DNA of 64,000 nucleotides from assembly GCA_037178675.1 (NCBI GenBank), contig JAYMGJ010000346.1, forward strand, positions 1-64,000, written 5' to 3'. This document shows positions 10,001 to 22,486 of this stretch, in pieces (the first letter of the stretch is position 1; each line of letters begins with the position of its first letter). Both the position numbers and the translations under genes were made by a program. The stretch is from Scleroderma bovista (lineage: Eukaryota; Basidiomycota; Agaricomycetes; Boletales; Sclerodermataceae). The notes beneath the pieces are model-generated. The model ran no database searches. It was not told the DNA's origin and worked only from the letters and a program-made list of their open reading frames with translations.

Positions 10001-11993
10001 ATGTCCATTCAGATATTCAGCAACGAGGTAACGTATCCCGTTGTCTAGATAGCTGCTATTCACACCCCTTACAACCAGGCCACAGAGGAAAAGGCAGAAA
10101 ACGCTCGTCTTTCCTCCTTTGTCGGAGCACTCGCCGTCGGCGACCTCGTCAAATCTACCCTTGGACCTAAAGGCATGAACAAAATACTTCAATCAACATC
10201 GACGGGAGATATCAACGTCACCAACGACGGCGCAACAATTCTCAAGTCGATTCAGCTCGACAACGCAGCGGCGAAGATCCTCGTCAACATCTCAAAAGTG
10301 CAGGATGACGAAGTTGGCGACGGAACAACTAGTGTTTGCGTTCTCGCAGCGGAATTGTTGAGGGAAGCGGAGAAGTTGGTTGCGATGAAGATCCATCCAC
10401 AGACGATCGTGGAGGGGTATCGGATTGCGAGCGGGGCAGCGTTGGAAGCGTTGGAAAAGGCGGCCGTCGATCATGCGTAAGTTCACGCGCCATTCATAAG
10501 CATACGCTAATGATTGCTACTTCTGCCGTGCATAGGTCCGATCCGGTGCAGTTCCGCCAAGATTTGCTCAACATTGCTCGAACGACGCTATCGTCAAAGG
10601 TGCTTTCACAAGACAAAGATTACTTCGCTAATCTGGCAGTGGATGCCGTGCTTCGCCTCAAGGTATACAGGCATGTGCTATTTTCTAGCGCGTTCTGACC
10701 CTCTGGCACAGGGATCGACAGATCTCGAGCACATACAGATCATCAAGAAAGTCGGCGGAAAACTAACGGATTGTTATCTGGATGAAGGCAGGGTCCACGG
10801 TTAACCTACCGTGCTAGACACTCAAACATGTTGCAGGTTTCATCCTTGACAAAACGATTGCGGTCAACTCCCAGAAACGTTTGGAGAACGCCAAAATACT
10901 GATTGCCAATACGTGTACGACAGGTCCCCTCGATTTTATGCCTTCATGCTGACAACGTTCCTTAGCCATGGATACTGACAAAATAAAGGTCTTCGGAGCT
11001 CGATTAAAAGTGGATTCTACAGGAAAGCTTGCAGAACTCGAACGTGCGGAACGGGAAAAGATGAAAGCCAAGGTAGAAGCCATTGCCGCACACGGTATCA
11101 ACTGCTTCGTCAACCGTCAGCTCATCTACAACTACCCTGAATCCCTACTTGCCGAGAAAGGCATTATGGTGATTGAGCATGCTGATTTCGAAGGTGTAGA
11201 ACGACTGTCGCTTGTCACAGGTGGTGAGATCGCGAGCACGTTTGATCGCCCCGACCTAGTTAAGCTCGGTAGATGCGATCTGATCGAGGAAATCATCATT
11301 GGAGAAGACAAGGTACGTACCTTTTGACGTAGTCCCCTTCTTGCTTAATGGGTATCACTTTTCTTAGCTTATCAAATTCTCTGGCGTGGCCGCTGGCGAA
11401 GCGTGTACTGTCGTCCTGCGCGGTTCCACGAATCAGATGGTCGATGAAGCGGAACGTTCGCTGCACGATGCACTCTCTGTGCTGTCCCAGACGGTGAAGG
11501 AGACCCGTGTTGTCCTCGGTGGTGGATGCTCCGAGATGCTGATGAGCTGTGCCGTCGACGAGGCAGCGAGAAAAGTCAAGGGGAAGAAGGCGATTGCAGT
11601 GGAAGCATTTGCACATGCATTGCGACAGATTCCAACGATTCTCGCTGACAACGCAGGGTACGACTCCAGTGACCTCGTGACGCGTCTGCGGGCGGCGCAT
11701 TATGAGGGGCAGATGGACGCTGGCCTAGGTACGTGCTCGATGTGCATGCATCGTGTGTAACATACTGCTGACAATGGCCACAGACATGAACGAGGGCACC
11801 ATTGGCTCGATGAGGAAGCTTGGGATCACGGAGAGCTATAAACTGAAACGGCAGGTTGTGCTCAGTTCGAGCGAGGCTGCAGAGATGATTATTCGGTACG
11901 TGGACCTCTGTTTGTGGCGGTGCCTGAAATGATGAATGGTGTAGGGTGGACGACATACTTCGTGCAACGCCTCGAAAGCGGGAAGCAGTGTAG
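10001..11993 (+). CDS. CCT2: T-complex protein 1 subunit beta (CCT2)
   Basis: One of eight subunits of the cytosolic TRiC/CCT chaperonin that folds actin, tubulin and WD proteins using ATP. The start (MSIQIFSNE) is followed by an intron at 10028. Visible family motifs are [19 protein letters not shown] and [11 protein letters not shown] (ATP-binding and hydrolysis region), then [62 protein letters not shown] and AGYDSSDLV, ending PRKREAV. Spliced length is close to the usual 530 residues. The intron at 10788-10836 has a GC donor (AAG|GCAGGG) and ends TTGCAG; only this junction restores the conserved DEGFILD. The promoter lies in the 226 bp shared with the divergent Myb/SANT-like gene. Confidence 0.97.
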
Positions 11994-12325
11994 AACATGT
12001 TTACTATGTAGTAGTATACTCTATAACGAAGGGACGTGTTTTAGTTGAGCCGTATTATGCGGATTTTTTCCCTCGTCCGCGTTGGTATTTGATGCAAGAC
12101 CCAGTGGGCATCCATGAAGATGACTTCTAAATGTTGTACACTGATACAACTACATCAGCATACTGTACACCATCACCCAAGACATGATGATCATGCTGAG
12201 CTCTGCAGTTGGGCCTCTGGAGTCCGGAAGAAAACTAATGATTAGGCCCTGAGCTCAGCCCAAGAACTTCAAAGCCCCTAACTTACTAAGCGTCTTTACC
12301 TTCTCACTGTTACACATCATCGAGA
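11994..12325. other. Intergenic region between CCT2 and NPT1
   Basis: 332 bp holding the CCT2 3' end and the promoter of the next gene. I see no ORF, RNA gene or repeat in it. Confidence 0.6.
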
Positions 12326-14091
12326 ATGGGTCAAGTCAATCAGTCCGTTCTCTACCAGCTGAAGTCTCTCCTTGATACGGACTTATACAAGGTATTGTAC
12401 TTTCTAGATCTTCAAACGGCGGGCAGGCATACCTAACTTTGACAAATGCTGTCAGTTTACCATGCAGCAAGCAGTCAGACAACATTTTCCAGATGCAACA
12501 GTTACCTATAGATTCACGCATAGAGACCAGGACGTCTTCTTCTCTCGCGCCTGCGTAGAGGCATTCCAAAGATCTCTCGCTGGTATATACTACTGCCTGT
12601 TGATATATCCGTCATGATCCGACTAAACCCGGAATCACCAACCCAGGTTTCAAGGATGTTTCTTTGACAAATGACGAGAAGAGGTGGCTAGCTACCGCGT
12701 GCCCCTATCTGAAAAGCGACTATCTCGACTTCCTCGAACAATACCGCTTTAAACCTGACCAAGTTTCGGTCAACTTCACACCTGTTTCGGAAGATGGCCA
12801 AAACGGTAGTATCGGGATAGATGCGAAAGGTCTCTGGATGGATGCTATCTTATGGGAGGTACCCATTATGGCGTGTCTGAGCGAGCTTTACTTCTGTATC
12901 GATGAAACAGACTGGGACTACCATCAACAAGAAGGTGAGTGGTGACCCTTTTGTTCATATCCTAATGCTGCATCTTTACTGTCCTCACAGAGAATGCGCA
13001 ACGAAAGGCAGAGGTCTTATTGCAAACCGGTTGCACCTTGAGCGAATTCGGTACCAGGCGCAGGCGATCATACCATATACAAGACCTTGTTATATCATCC
13101 ATTTTAAAGGCAAAAGAAAAACTACCTGGAAAAGGAAGATTTTCTGGAACGAGCAATGTCAGGTTGTTCCAAGATCTCTTGATGAATGGCTTATTGAAAC
13201 AAACCTCGTAGGTACATTTCGCGAAGAAGTACAACCTGACCCCTGTGGGGACGATTGCTCAGTACGTCGTTTCAGCGTATCCTATAGATTCTTTGGCTTA
13301 TTTGCTTGGCAGCGAGTGGTTCATGGGGGTGAGTTCCCTACGGGAACGAGTCGCATTGTATCGCCTCAACTGTCATCATTGAGGTTGCCGCCCTGGATGG
13401 CTACGACAATGCAAACACTCGGGCTTTAGACCTTTGGGAGCAAACATATCAGGATGTTTTGCTGACTGCACTAACGGATACTTTCTCTACCCAAGCGTTT
13501 TTCAGGGTAGGCATTTCATTTCCATGACCCCGTGATCATCCTCCCAAACGTCGAAGCTAGGAGTTTAGTCAGGATCGGGAGCGTGCATGCAGGTGGACGA
13601 GCCTGCGGCAAGACTCAGGGGACCCGCTGGCCTTTGCACCGGCTGCGAAGGCAATGTACGAGAGCATTGGGATTGACCACAAGACGAAGAGTATTATATA
13701 CTCTGATTCAGTGACCTTAGACAAAGCACTTGCATTGAAGCAGCAATGCGATGATATCGGGTTCACTTGTGCGCCATAGCACGATCCTGTGCTGTTCTCT
13801 CAATCCACATGCTATTGATCTAGGTTCGTTTGGGATTGGGACATTCCTCACAAACGACTTCCGTACGAAGAGCAGCGGCTACAAGGAGAAGAGTAGAGCT
13901 TTGAACATGGTCATCAAGCTTAATTCTGTTGATGGCAAACCGTGCGTCAAGATCAGCGATGACCTTGGCAAGGTGCCTCCAGCTGCTGTCCTCTGTAACC
14001 TTATGCTTGCTGACGAAGGTGCTCGACGTAGAACACCGGCGATCCCTCGACCGTCGAATTTGTGAAGAGGGAATATGGCTTGAAGATGTGA
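12326..14091 (+). CDS. NPT1: Nicotinate phosphoribosyltransferase
   Basis: It converts nicotinate and PRPP to nicotinate mononucleotide, the first step of NAD salvage (Preiss-Handler pathway), in cytosol and nucleus. The start [19 protein letters not shown] leads into [18 protein letters not shown]. Further family blocks are [81 protein letters not shown] (PRPP-binding Asp region), [25 protein letters not shown] and [16 protein letters not shown]. At least eight short introns give a clean reading frame that ends at TGA 14089-14091. Length matches the yeast enzyme (about 430 residues). Confidence 0.95.
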
Positions 14092-14360
14092 ACTCTGTCC
14101 GTCAATAGTGTTTCGTATCATGTTTAGAGATGGTGGCCGGAAGAGTGGTGCAAGATTGCGTTCAATGTAAACCGGTGCACTAGCTTGGACGTGACGTTTC
14201 ACGTGTATATTATGAAGTGAATATAAGTGGTTGAAAGACGCGGTTTTCGGATAACTACCGCCTGCAGAATTACGATTACGAGTTACAGGGAGTATTGACC
14301 TTGTTAGCGCGTCATCATGGTTCTACCACTAAAGGGGGGAATGTCAGGGTACTGTGATGT
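14092..14360. other. Intergenic region with possible LTR relic
   Basis: It lies between two convergent genes. Around 14320-14345 the sequence CTAAAGGGGGGAATGTCAGG looks like a polypurine tract followed by an LTR start (TGTCAGGGTA). No element is left around it, so it may be a solo-LTR remnant or chance. Confidence 0.25.
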
Positions 14361-15493
14361 TCATGGTGAGGGGACGTACGTGACGGTTTTCCTATCTATA
14401 ACTGCAACTTCTGTCTTTGCACGATTCAAAACCTTTTGGAATTCCGATACGCGGTGCCGCATCCGCGAATGCATGTAAGCCTTGCAGCATTTAATGTGAT
14501 AGTGAAGATAGTCACGGAAAAGCTGAATGTGCGAGATGGTATTAAACGATACATCGCTCTTAGAAAAGTGTCGAGGGAAAAGCACGAAAGTGACATATCC
14601 GATGTCTTCGGAGTGCCGAAGTCCAGGAAGGTCACGTATTTCGAGAGGAGGATCACGGTTACTGTATAGCACCTGTGGAGCATTTTGAATGCTTGGTGGG
14701 GCATTCTGAATGCCAGGGCGTCGGGCATCAACAAATTCCTGCGATATTGCTCAGAGGATAGCATGATCGGAACCTAAATACACTCACTTGCAAGAACAAT
14801 TTTCCGAAAATTCTATCAGTCTCCTCTCGGAAGACAGTAGAGAATATGACAGTGACACGATCAGAGGCCGCCTGAATATATATAGCTTCCTCATCACGAT
14901 AATGAAGCTGCATTAACTCTCCCGAAGATCCTCCGCTAGACTCTAGCTGCTTCTGTTCACGGAAGGCCAACTCGAAGGGTGCTGCTACCACGTTCCGCTT
15001 GATGAGAGAGATCGACTTGAGAAGTGCATCGCGACCCTCTGGGGCGTGGACATGAGCCACCACTTGAAAAATAGTATACCCCCCTCACCTTCGTCTGAAG
15101 GTAATTGATCAAGATCAATCTGGAGGCTTATGTTGTATTCCGGTTCAGGGGTGTTCATGATCATCGGACCATATTCTCGTTGTAGGATATCGAGCGCGCC
15201 ATACGCAGCAAGTTCATCCCAACACCGGATATTCATGGAGAGCTGAAGTACTGTCTTCTTTTCCGGCGTAAACAAGTGGAATCTAACACCGTCAAAATCT
15301 ACAAACACGACGTCCAAGGCTGTAGGCCTCGAAGCCCGTTAGCGGGAGTGTAGTCGTTCCACAGATCAGCGAATCTCACTTGGCAGCCTTGTCGGTCAGA
15401 GTAGTGTATATGACGACGCTGTGGGACTGATCATGTGGAATCACAGTATGTACACGAGCATGCACACAAACAGCTCACCTCGAGAAGGATCAT
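14361..15493 (-). CDS. ARC35: Arp2/3 complex subunit 2 (p34/ARPC2)
   Basis: Structural core subunit of the Arp2/3 complex, which nucleates branched actin at endocytic patches. The start [15 protein letters not shown] is followed by an intron and [18 protein letters not shown]. Then come [118 protein letters not shown] and [20 protein letters not shown]. The acceptor of intron 2 is CTTCGAG just before GCCTACAGCC, because only that choice keeps frame. The region [13 protein letters not shown] shows a small internal repeat. Upstream, 163 bp separate it from the divergent eIF4B-like gene. Confidence 0.95.
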
Positions 15494-15656
15494 GCTTGAG
15501 ATTAGTGCTTAGCCCAATGCAATCTGGTCGAGGAGCAGGGATCAAGGCGTGGGAAACAGAGGGTGCCACCGATATCTGCCTCTGAGCGTATTTACTCGCA
15601 ACACTCAAGCTAGTTGTTCGCGCAGACTCACAGGACATCCGAAAAACACCACAATC

Positions 15657-17533
15657 ATGGGTATGGATCATTTTATCGCAGTGGATGGCATCCTCAATGC
15701 CCAACAGCGCCCAAAAAATCCAAGGCATCTAAAATGTCGCTCAATGAGTTTCTGGGGGATAGTGGTAGGTATACTTTCCCTCGTAAATTCTGTCATATGC
15801 CTACCTAGTGTTCAGCTTTAGGTTCATGGGCGGACGAAATGGACTCTCTTCCAACCGCACGTGGGTGGCTTAGTTCCCAAGGCCCCTCCAGTATCTGATC
15901 ATCGACCTTCTAGCTGCGACTAGAAGCGAGGAAGACCAGTCTTCTCGTCCCACTGATCGCTTTGGCAGACGGGATGATTTCGCAGCTCCTCGGTGTATGT
16001 TTCCCATAATATCCACTTCTTTCTAATCCATGCGTTGCCCAGCCGATCGCCAGTTTGCTTCTCGTGAAGATCTTCCACTGCCAACTCAACCCCCTTACAC
16101 GGTTTTCGTTGGAAATCTCACTTTTGACATGACCGAATCCGCGCTGGAGTCATTTTTCAGCCCTCATCCAGTACGTCATTTATTTGATGTGGTGTTTGGG
16201 CAAGGTCGACCAGCAGTCTTGCGCAGATCAAGTCCGTCAAGATCATCAAAGATCGCGATGACAAACCCAAGGGCTTTGGTTATATCGAATTCGCTGACCT
16301 AGATGCACTGAAAGATGCCTTAACGAGGACGGGGGCGGTGGGTGTGATGCTTGACCTTGGATACTGTTGCTCAAACTACCCTCTTAGACGCTCTCTGGAA
16401 GGTCCATTCGAGTCAGCGTTGCAGAACCCCGTAAGTGGTGCGTATTGCACGATATCATAAACTGATTTGCCTTCAGCAAAAGAACGGTCTGGTTTTGGTC
16501 CTGCAGAAGACGACCCGAAATTCTCTGGAAACTGGCGCAGGGAAGCACCACTCCCAACATCAGGAGCACCTCGTGAATCGTCACGGCGTCGCTTTGATGC
16601 CCCCGCAGGGGAACGCATGCTTCCCTCGCTTAGTGCTTCGGATGAGGTTAGCGATTGGAGATCATCACGGCCTCTTGCCAAAATCCCTGAACCAGACGAA
16701 CCTCCGATTCGTAGGAGAGAATCTGGATTTTCTACCACTGATGGTCAGCCCTCCCCGGCTGATAAAGAGGAACACTGGTCGATAGGAAGCAAATTCAAAC
16801 CTAGTATAGCGGATGAACCGTCGTCGGGAAGGTCCGGCAGTTTGCGAAGCAGATATGAATCATCACATGCAAAAGATGATGATGCCGACTGGCGCAGTGG
16901 GCGTCCAAGGACACAAGGTGGTACATCACGTAAGTACATATTCTCTCGTGTGCCCTAATCCGATTACATATCTGGGATAAAGCGAGCAGTTCTACACCTC
17001 CTACCCCCCAGCTCAGCCGCAAAAAGCTGGAGCTACTTCCTCGCTCATCCAATAGTTCAACTAGCCCGTCTCCTTTGTCGTCCCCGAAAATGTCATCAAA
17101 CCCTGCCGTTCCAAAGGCAAGCCCATTTGGTGCCGCCAAGTTGGTAGTTCACGCACACTAGTTTCTCTGTTCCTTACTGTTTTGTAGGCCAGTTGATGTC
17201 TCCTCCAAAGACCGAGAAATTACAGCCCGCCTTGACAAGGGGCGTGAAGTGATCAAAGAACGTCTTCCACAACATTCCATGTCACGTTCAAGCTCTCGCC
17301 AGGCCACAGAACGTCCCGGAGGTGCTACCAGAACATCCCCCCAAGCACTGTCGAGCCCTACCAGTTATCATCCACCTCCTTCCAGCTCTGCAAATGTCAG
17401 GCCTTCGCTCAGCTTTGCCAATGCAGCCAGTGCAAAAGTGTCACCAGTGAACAATCAAAATAGGAAGATCAGTGAGGAAGAATCAACGGTCGATGGTGCT
17501 GCTGAACAGGTAGCGGACCTCTCTGTCGTCTAA
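15657..17533 (+). CDS. TIF3: eIF4B-like translation initiation factor (RRM)
   Basis: Fungal eIF4B (Tif3) stimulates the eIF4A helicase during scanning. The first exon is just ATGG (15657-15660); an intron at 15661-15707 joins it to MAPKKSKASKMSLNEFLGDS. The KMSLNEFLGDSALGSWADE block corresponds to the N-terminus of eIF4B. A single RRM follows: YTVFVGNLTFDM (RNP2), then SVKIIKDRDDKPKGFGYIEF (RNP1) and SIRVSVAE. The rest is low-complexity, rich in Arg, Ser, Asp, Gly and Pro, with SDWRSSRP and ADWRSGRP as related blocks and KKLELLPRS near the end, as in other fungal eIF4Bs. Stop at 17531-17533. About eight introns. Confidence 0.85.
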
Positions 17534-17626
17534 AATCGTGACCTTTTCTGTCATGGTATCTCCTACCAATAAAATCTTGTTTGCATTATTAGAACATAAC
17601 GCATATGAAAAAGACTACGATGTGTG

Positions 17627-18884
17627 TTAACGCCGATGGTGCAATTCTGGGTCGATAAATTTCATCCTCCCGCGCCCTATGGTGAATGTAAATCGTGTTT
17701 TGTGGCGAACATGAAGACACAAACCTTTGAAACGTACACCCCCTTCATTTGTATGGCTATGGTCTGCAAGCCGTGTCATACGTTCTAGCTCCCTTCGCTT
17801 TGCGGACTCGATTCGTTCCCGTTCCTCCCGCTCTAGCCGTGCGTCATATTCCTCCTCCGTCTCCTTAGAAGGATCTGCCTTCATTTCTGAGAGTTTGCTG
17901 CTACCCTCACCCTTCGTTCGCTTTGAGCGCTTGTGGCGATTATTGGGTTCTGGACTTCTTGTTTGCGAGCTGCGACGCTTGCGTGACTTATCCAATTGTT
18001 TGGCTTGGCGACAAAAAATCAGTTCATAACAAAGCACATCGCGCTGCCAAATGGGCCTGGAACCAAGCACGTACATTTACCGTCTAATGTCTGTCCGCCT
18101 TTTCTAAGCTCAAGTTCTCCACAGTTGACTATAACAATCGGAACACGTGGCCTGTCCTTTTCGTCCACGGCTACCTGGCTTAACTTTTCCACTACATCGT
18201 CGTATCCTCTGATCACCTTTCCAAAGACGACGTGTTTACCTCAGGAAAAGGTCGGTACACAGCCAGTTCTCGGAACAAGGCAAACCTACCATCCAGATGA
18301 GGACATTCCCGAAGAGTGATGAAAAACTGGGAGCCATTCGTATCGGGTCCTCGATTGGCCATGCACAAAAGCCTGCTAAAAGAGTTGGTGCTTGTCAAAG
18401 CAATAACATGTGACGGACCCTTCTGCATCAAGCGGCCTAGACAGATCCTCGTCTTGGAAAGTGCCCCCATAGATAGATTCCCCACCAGTACCATTGCGTT
18501 TGGTAAAATCTGAATGAATTATTAACCAAAAATTTTGAACCGAATGGCCACACTAACCGCCCCCTTGTATCATGAATCCACCGATAGACCGATGAATGAT
18601 ACTGTTCTTGTAGTAAAGCGGACGTTGTGATACAGGAGAAAGCCCTTTCTCTCCTGTACACAACGCTCGGAAACTTGGGGCACAATTGAGTCTTCAACCA
18701 CAATCAGCACAATATATTACACTCACTTCTCGGAGGTCTTGGGAGCATCGTCATTGAACAGTTCGAATATAACCCTATGGCGTGTTATGACAATTGCTTT
18801 GAGGATTCGAAAGCTTACTAAATACCTTCCAACTGGCTCTGATCCGATAGCGAAGTCGAAAAAGACGCGTGGTCGTAGTCCCAT
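17627..18884 (-). CDS. Nuclear cyclophilin-type peptidyl-prolyl isomerase (PPIG-like)
   Basis: Catalyses cis-trans isomerisation of X-Pro bonds; large cyclophilins of this kind act around the spliceosome. I chose [20 protein letters not shown] as the start; an in-frame ATG exists at 18992 upstream. The cyclophilin domain has [33 protein letters not shown] (catalytic Arg), [29 protein letters not shown], then [19 protein letters not shown]. The position of CypA Trp121 is His here, as in PPIG, which usually weakens cyclosporin binding. The C-terminal third is basic and charged ([22 protein letters not shown]) and contains a Glu/Arg helix before [17 protein letters not shown]. It is convergent with the eIF4B-like gene, stops 93 bp apart. 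Confidence 0.88.
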
Positions 18885-19196
18885 GCCCGTCTGTAGGATT
18901 GGATCCTGCAAACTGGAAGCTTGAGCTTGATTATCCGAAGTGCTAGTGACTACGAGTCCAGGCAACAGGATTACATAATCACGCATGCTCAACCTCGGTT
19001 GGCCATCAGCCTAACCGTAGACAGGACTGGCAGGCTTTTTGTCGACCTCTGCGGGCGATTGGGCTGGCATTACATACACGGAGGTCACAAACGAATTTAA
19101 GCAATGTCCAGAACATGAAATTAATGTACCAGAGAACAGATCTCATCATTACCAAAGCTAGCCATTGGGTCGTTCATCTCTATGGGGAGTATCCAT
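18885..19196. other. Intergenic region, cyclophilin promoter
   Basis: 312 bp between the cyclophilin start and the DBP2 stop on the same strand. An in-frame upstream segment (ATG at 18990-18992) could extend the cyclophilin N-terminus. No other feature seen. Confidence 0.5.
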
Positions 19197-21347
<2,151 letters not shown>

Positions 21348-21513
21348 ATTGTCTTTGAAATCGTCGAGTGAAAGGTGCGAAAGTGCGGTTTGGTCGTGGT
21401 ACAAGGGAAGTCGCAGATGGAAAACCAGACCAAATAATGCTGAAAAAAAAAAAGCGGCTTATGTAACATGCTTACAAATACCGCGGTGGCCAACTTTCTC
21501 ACAACGCGAAACG

Positions 21514-22154
21514 ATGGGCGACGGTGGCACCGAGAGCCCGACCGGCATTCGCATCACCCGCCACGGGAAAATACGCCTCTGGGTGAAGAAGGCATTAGAG
21601 TTCTTCCAAGTGCGCAGCATTGGGCCTAGATTGGTGACGCTGTAACATGAAAACAGGCAAACCCAGAGGATCCCCTGGTGCTGTACACGAGCCCAAGCGA
21701 TGTCTCAACATCGGCCATTCCCCGACTCATTTCCGTGGTCGAGATTGTGAAGCGCGAATATCTCAAGGGCAGCATGACCGGCCTCCACCAATTCAATCAG
21801 CTGCTATTCGAAGACCGATGTCAAGTCCCAGTCGAAGGGGAGAGCCGCGCAAATGCGCTACTCCATGCACTTGAAGGGTCCTCACAGTAAGCTCTCTCTG
21901 ATCGCTTGATGGGCTCCCTCTGACGACCCAGACAGTCCGAAACAGAAGCTCGCGTCATACATGAAGATCACACTTTCAGCAAAGGCAACACCAGAACGTC
22001 CAGGCGATGGAGAAACGTAATGAGTCGAGTAGACTCAACCGCCCCGACGACTGATGCGTTTGCCCACAGGTATCAACGAGCAGCTGTTCGCAAGCTGTCC
22101 AAGTCGGCCAAGGCGAGACTGAAGAAACGCAGCAAAAAGCAGACTTCGCAGTAA
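21514..22154 (+). CDS. Alba-domain nucleic-acid-binding protein
   Basis: The protein starts MGDGGTESPTGIRITRHGKI. After the first intron (donor following ALEFFQ) come LVLYTSPSDVSTSAIPRLIS and VVEIVKREYL, the two-part pattern of an Alba-like fold. A Lys-rich tail (KSAKARLKKRSKKQTSQ) ends the protein at about 145 residues. Alba-like proteins bind RNA or DNA; in fungi some are RNase P/MRP subunits (Pop6/Pop7 type). I cannot say which, as the key residues are not distinctive. The start is 166 bp from the divergent DBP2 gene, so the promoter is probably shared. Confidence 0.7.
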
Positions 22155-22486
22155 ATGCTAGATAATTTTGTATGAAACTAGACTGTAATGGCAACTTGGA
22201 AAAAAAAAAAATGGGTATTGTGTGGCGCAGACGTTTACTGTCGACATCAAACACAGCGGACACAAGTAATAACCCAAAGCCTCGTATCGTTGTCGTCCGT
22301 CCTGTCCCTCTGAGTATTTGATTGGCACCAGATCGCTGTCGGTTTAGCATTGTATCGTCAGTCAAAACCCCCTCAGTATATCTCGTACGAGGTGCTGCAC
22401 GCCCCGTTCTTCGGTGGCCCGTTCAAACGCAAGCCGTTGGTGGATTTCCGACCGTATAAATTTGTAGTCTTAACTGGGCTGCGCGT
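22155..22486. other. Intergenic promoter region
   Basis: 332 bp upstream of the DDT/PHD gene. It contains an A-tract (12 A at about 22200) and a pyrimidine-rich stretch. No gene seen. Confidence 0.5.
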
